A stretch of 22,622 nt of DNA from Lojkania enalia (Eukaryota > Ascomycota > Dothideomycetes > Pleosporales). The position numbers were made by a program, and so were the translations under genes. Below, one piece after another: positions 18,929 to 22,622 of this stretch. The DNA lies in contig ML986940.1 of NCBI GenBank assembly GCA_010094045.1, positions 1 through 22,622 on the forward strand, given 5' to 3'. Position 1 is the stretch's first letter. Each line of letters begins with the position of its first letter. The notes below the pieces were generated by a model. That model had not been told where the DNA came from. It was given only the letters and a program-made list of their open reading frames with translations, and ran no database searches.

Positions 18929-19999
18929 CTACCCCCCTCCTTATAGGCTAATAGTTCCTATCTATACTAGTTTAGAAGGGAATTAAGGCTATTACGGATA
19001 GGTTCTAGATAAAGAAATTTCTTTAAGAAGGTATTTATTAGTAAGAACTAATATATATAGTTACTTATAGAGATGTATTTATATATTAATATAATATTAA
19101 GTAAAGTTTTTATAGTAAGTATAATTAACCTATATATCGGCTAGTAACTACTATTATAATAGTTTATTAATATTGTAATTTCGTCGCATATAGTAACAAG
19201 CGTTTACTAGCTTTAATATATTACTAGGTTATTATTAACTAAGCTTTTTTAACTAAATAATAACTTCTACTCTATATATATTATTATACGTCCCTAAAAC
19301 TATTAATTATTAAAATATTACTAACGCCTCGTAGAAAAAAATTAATTAATATACTACTCTACCTACCTTCTAGAGCCTTTTTAGAGGCCTTTTAAATTAT
19401 CTACCTTTAAATTATATATATACTCGCCCGCGGGCGGCGTATAATATTTACCTTTTAGTTTCTAAGATTAAAAAAATGCGAGTATTATACCTTATAAAAT
19501 AAAAAGTATAACCCTATATAAATCGCATTTAATACTAGTAGAGTACTTACTACTAATATATTTATAGATCTCCTTATACTATAAGAAGGAGTTTCTAGTC
19601 TTCTAGGGCTATTTTAAACTATAGATAGTAGTCTAATATATAGGGGATAAGAAGGATAAAAAAGTAGCCTTTAAAGTTATTTCGGAATCTACTTATAGTC
19701 TAGTACTTATAGCCTAGATTATAAAGAGTTAAGAAGATAGCCTTCTTATAGCTAGTATCTAGATAGCTTTATTCTACTAGGGTACTAAGTTACTCTATTA
19801 GGTTTTAGCTCTAGAAGCTTTAGTATCTAGCTTTTAAGCTAATATTATAGTACTCTTAGGCGGCTAAAGATAAAGTAGAGGAGGTTTAAGAGGAGTCCGG
19901 AGGGAAGAAAGAGGAAGGAGAGTAGAAAAGAAGAGAACTAAAGAGGTATCTAATAGCCTACTATTAGACCTTCTAGATTCTATAGAAGAGTAATTTTAG
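18929..19999. other. RIP-degraded 3' internal region of the Gypsy element, no gene recognised
   Basis: About 1.07 kb separates the LTR from the end of the chromodomain remnant. I recognise no protein here. A purine-rich, less degraded segment lies at 19,865-19,945 on the plus strand, and a perfect 12-bp GC palindrome at 19,425-19,436. Confidence 0.45.
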
Positions 20000-22622
20000 G
20001 CCTATATTTTAGTTTTTAAATCTACTACTTAACTTTTATACGTTATTATCTACTAGATAATCTATATTCTCTATACTATTCTTATATACCTTAATCTATT
20101 TGGTTAGGGCTTTTAAGGGTCCTAGCTAATTTAGATACTTATTATAAAAAGCTTTTAGCTTATAAAACGAACCTATAAAATTTAAGACTTTATATTAGAC
20201 TAGATTAGAATTATATCCTACCTATTTTATATAGTATTTAAGGATCTTATAATATAGTTTACTAGCTAGTATTTCCTTAACCTCCTACTTTTCTACCCCC
20301 TTAATAGTAATAGCGGGTGGTTTTAGAGCTTCTTACTCTAGTAGAGGGTCCTAGAGGTTTTTATATAGCAGGTTTAGTACGAAGATATTATATATTCTCA
20401 ACCTTAGGGGTAGCTATAGATAGTATAAGTTTCTAACCTATTTTAGTACTTTAAAAGGGCCCTCCTATTAATCGAATAGCTTTTAGCTTAGTCTCTAAAC
20501 TATAAGGTTTTTAGTATTTAGGTAGACTATATTACTAATCTACTAATTAATCGGTTGCTAGTAATAGTTAATAATAGATTATATACGATCCTAAACCTTC
20601 TTAATATTAGCTTTTACAGTTTCCTAGGCTGTATATATATAAGTTACTAGAGTTAAGGCGTTCTTACAATTTAATTTATCTGTTATAGTAATAGGATTAA
20701 TAGAATATTTCTAATCCCAACTCTAATAGAGTTTAAATTTATATAGGATCTGATATAGGGATATTCTAATAGTTATATAAAGTAGAGTTACTTGTACTTA
20801 GTTAATTATAGGTAATAGAGAACTCTAGTTATTCTAGTAGAAGGATATAAAAGAGCGCAGTCTCTAATTAATATACTTATTTATAATCTCTATTTATCTA
20901 TTAGTCTCTTTATAATAAGTAGTAGATAGTTTAATCTTTATACCTAAGATATAGTAGAATTCGGACTAGAAACTAGATATAAACTAAGGTTTTTAGTCTA
21001 AAATAATAGTTTTAGATATATAGCTAAAGTAGTATATCTATTAAATAAATAATTTAGCTATTCCCTATACGTTAATTATACGATAGTAGAAAATAGATAT
21101 TACTTATTTAGACAGGCGATTAATTACTACTATAATCTAATTATATCTAGACTTATCTATAGAGAAATCTTTAAAGTTAATATATAGATACTATATTAGT
21201 TAATTTAGTATAGGAAGTAGGTAGATAAAACCTAGGGTTTAAGTTTATATTAGATAAGCTTTATAGTATAGAATATAATTCTATATATATCGTTTATAAG
21301 TAACTTCTATACCCTTCTAATAGTACTTCTAGAATAGTAACTAATAGGTTTTAGTAGCGCTTAGGTATATAGAGGATATTTAGTTATAAGCCTATTATAT
21401 AAGTTATATATAAAAGCCTAAATCTAATAGAATATATAAGTAATTATTGTAGAGGAGTAGTCCGTTCTCTATCTAATACTTGTAGAATAAAAGGGTGCGT
21501 TCCTGCGTAAAGGAGGCTCGGTTTTTCTATAGTAATATATCGATTAACTCTAGAGAGTCTAGTAATATAACCTACTCCTAACCTTTAATAATATTTAGTA
21601 TAGCTACTTAAATTATTATTTAAATAATATAGGATTAGACTAATTTAGTATTAATTTAGAGGTGAAGTTAATATAGTCTAAATAGAACTCTCGACTAGTT
21701 ATTAGTTTAAGCTACTTTTAAGTTTTCTATATCTTATTTATAATAACTAAAGATATCTACTCTAGTATTATTCTTATCTAAAGTGTACTTAATTTAGAAC
21801 TAATACTAAGCTAATTCCTTAGTCTAATAAACTTAATAAATATTAAGTACCTTTATAGTTATAAAATATTCGAGTAAACGATAATTGGTATATATTAGAG
21901 TTCTAGTAGCTACTAAAGTAAGTTCTACTCTCTATTACTTAAATATAGTAACAATTATAAATAGTTTCTTATTATAAATCTTCTAGTTTAGTTCTAAACT
22001 AGAGAGAACCTTACTATAGAATACTATAAGGTACTATTTTCTATTAGAATATTTCTATAATAGTACTTCTATAACTACTCTATTAGAGGTATTAGTTTCC
22101 ATTTTTATTTCTAATATAGAGTTAAAGTAGTAGAGTATAGGTATACTTAATAGAGCTAACTTCAATTTCTTAAAGGTAATATTATATTCTAAAGTTTATA
22201 TAAAAGGGGTCGTAGGACTCTATAGTATAATAATTAGCTTTATAATACGCGAGAATTCCGGTATAAACTATCGATAGAATCTAGTAAAACTTAAGAAGGA
22301 TTTTATACCTATTATAATAGTAGGTAGCTACTAGTTGCGCAGTACTTCTACCTTCTCTAAATTAACTTTAAGGCCTTTATTTAATAGGATATAGCTAAAG
22401 TATTTAGTTTAGATAATATAGAATTTACTCTTCTTAATATTAACTTATAACCCTGCTTAATATAATCTTTTAAGAACTTTCTTAACGTAGATAGTATATA
22501 TTACCTTATCTTCTAAGTAGATAAGGATATTATTTAAATAAGCGATATAGAAGTTATTTAGATAGTCGATTAGTACGTTATTTATATAGCGCTAGTAAGT
22601 TACTAGACTATTATATAATCTA
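20000..22622 (-). pseudogene. RIP-degraded Ty3/Gypsy chromovirus polyprotein, runs off the window
   Basis: Minus-strand translation gives, in order, the C-terminal half of reverse transcriptase (about 22,622-22,115), where the catalytic YxDD box reads YLNN at 22,529-22,540, as RIP on GA-rich codons would produce, followed by FYR and FIPEFSRI motifs. RNase H follows (about 22,110-21,760, ending in YTLDKNNTRVD, the family's spacer). The integrase zinc-binding region is at about 21,440-21,230 (YYWKGIEVT-like, with Y for W), then the core, and a chromodomain at about 20,300-20,110 (EVKEILASKL..., IK-stop-VGY). Many in-frame stops sit where W, Q or R are expected. The element is dead. Its 5' part (gag, protease, 5' LTR) lies beyond the right end. 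Confidence 0.88.

Noticed and set aside
1..22622. CRISPR arrays, rRNA or tRNA genes, bacterial operons
   Set aside because: No regularly spaced repeat-spacer structure, no tRNA box A/B pattern I could defend and no rRNA; all genes have fungal, intron-type structure.

Overview
The window is a gene-rich block (about 1,300-17,040) between two strongly AT-rich blocks. It looks like nuclear DNA of a filamentous ascomycete (Pezizomycotina). Support: short introns (48-74 nt) with CTAAC/CTAAT-type branch sites; an ascomycete-type gene set; and AT blocks with the signature of repeat-induced point mutation (RIP): TA everywhere, CpA and TpG nearly gone (bases 1-180 contain neither), CpG partly spared. 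I cannot fix the class or species.

Layout. 1-1,290: degenerate AT-rich DNA, unidentified, with an 80-bp direct repeat spaced exactly 300 bp. 1,415-3,846 (-): SQS1-like R3H/G-patch protein with a short, uncertain first exon. 4,354-6,744 (-): OCT1, mitochondrial intermediate peptidase. 6,963-7,771 (+): MIC26/MIC27 (apolipoprotein O) MICOS subunit with a GC-AG intron; it diverges from OCT1 across 218 bp. 8,511-11,795 (-): MED14, Mediator subunit 14, two exons. 12,761-14,903 (+): ATG22, vacuolar amino-acid effluxer, four exons including one of 22 nt. 15,170-16,152 (-): HOP2, meiotic homologous-pairing protein, seven exons including microexons of 10 and 13 nt. 16,400-17,040: two opposed remnants of pogo/Fot1-type transposases. 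17,139-17,417 and 18,650-18,928: two 279-bp LTRs of one family in inverted orientation around 1.23 kb of unidentified degenerate DNA. 18,929-22,622: a RIP-degraded Ty3/Gypsy chromovirus on the minus strand; RT, RNase H, integrase and chromodomain remnants are readable and the element runs off the right end.

The six genes are single-copy housekeeping or meiotic functions (splicing/ribosome biogenesis, mitochondrial import, cristae structure, transcription, autophagy/vacuole, meiosis). They form no pathway cluster; the only suggestive pairing is the divergent OCT1-MIC26/27 pair, both mitochondrial. I see no new defence, secondary-metabolite or mobile system. The most notable features are the gene structures (microexons, a GC-AG intron) and the inverted LTR pair with very unequal RIP damage.
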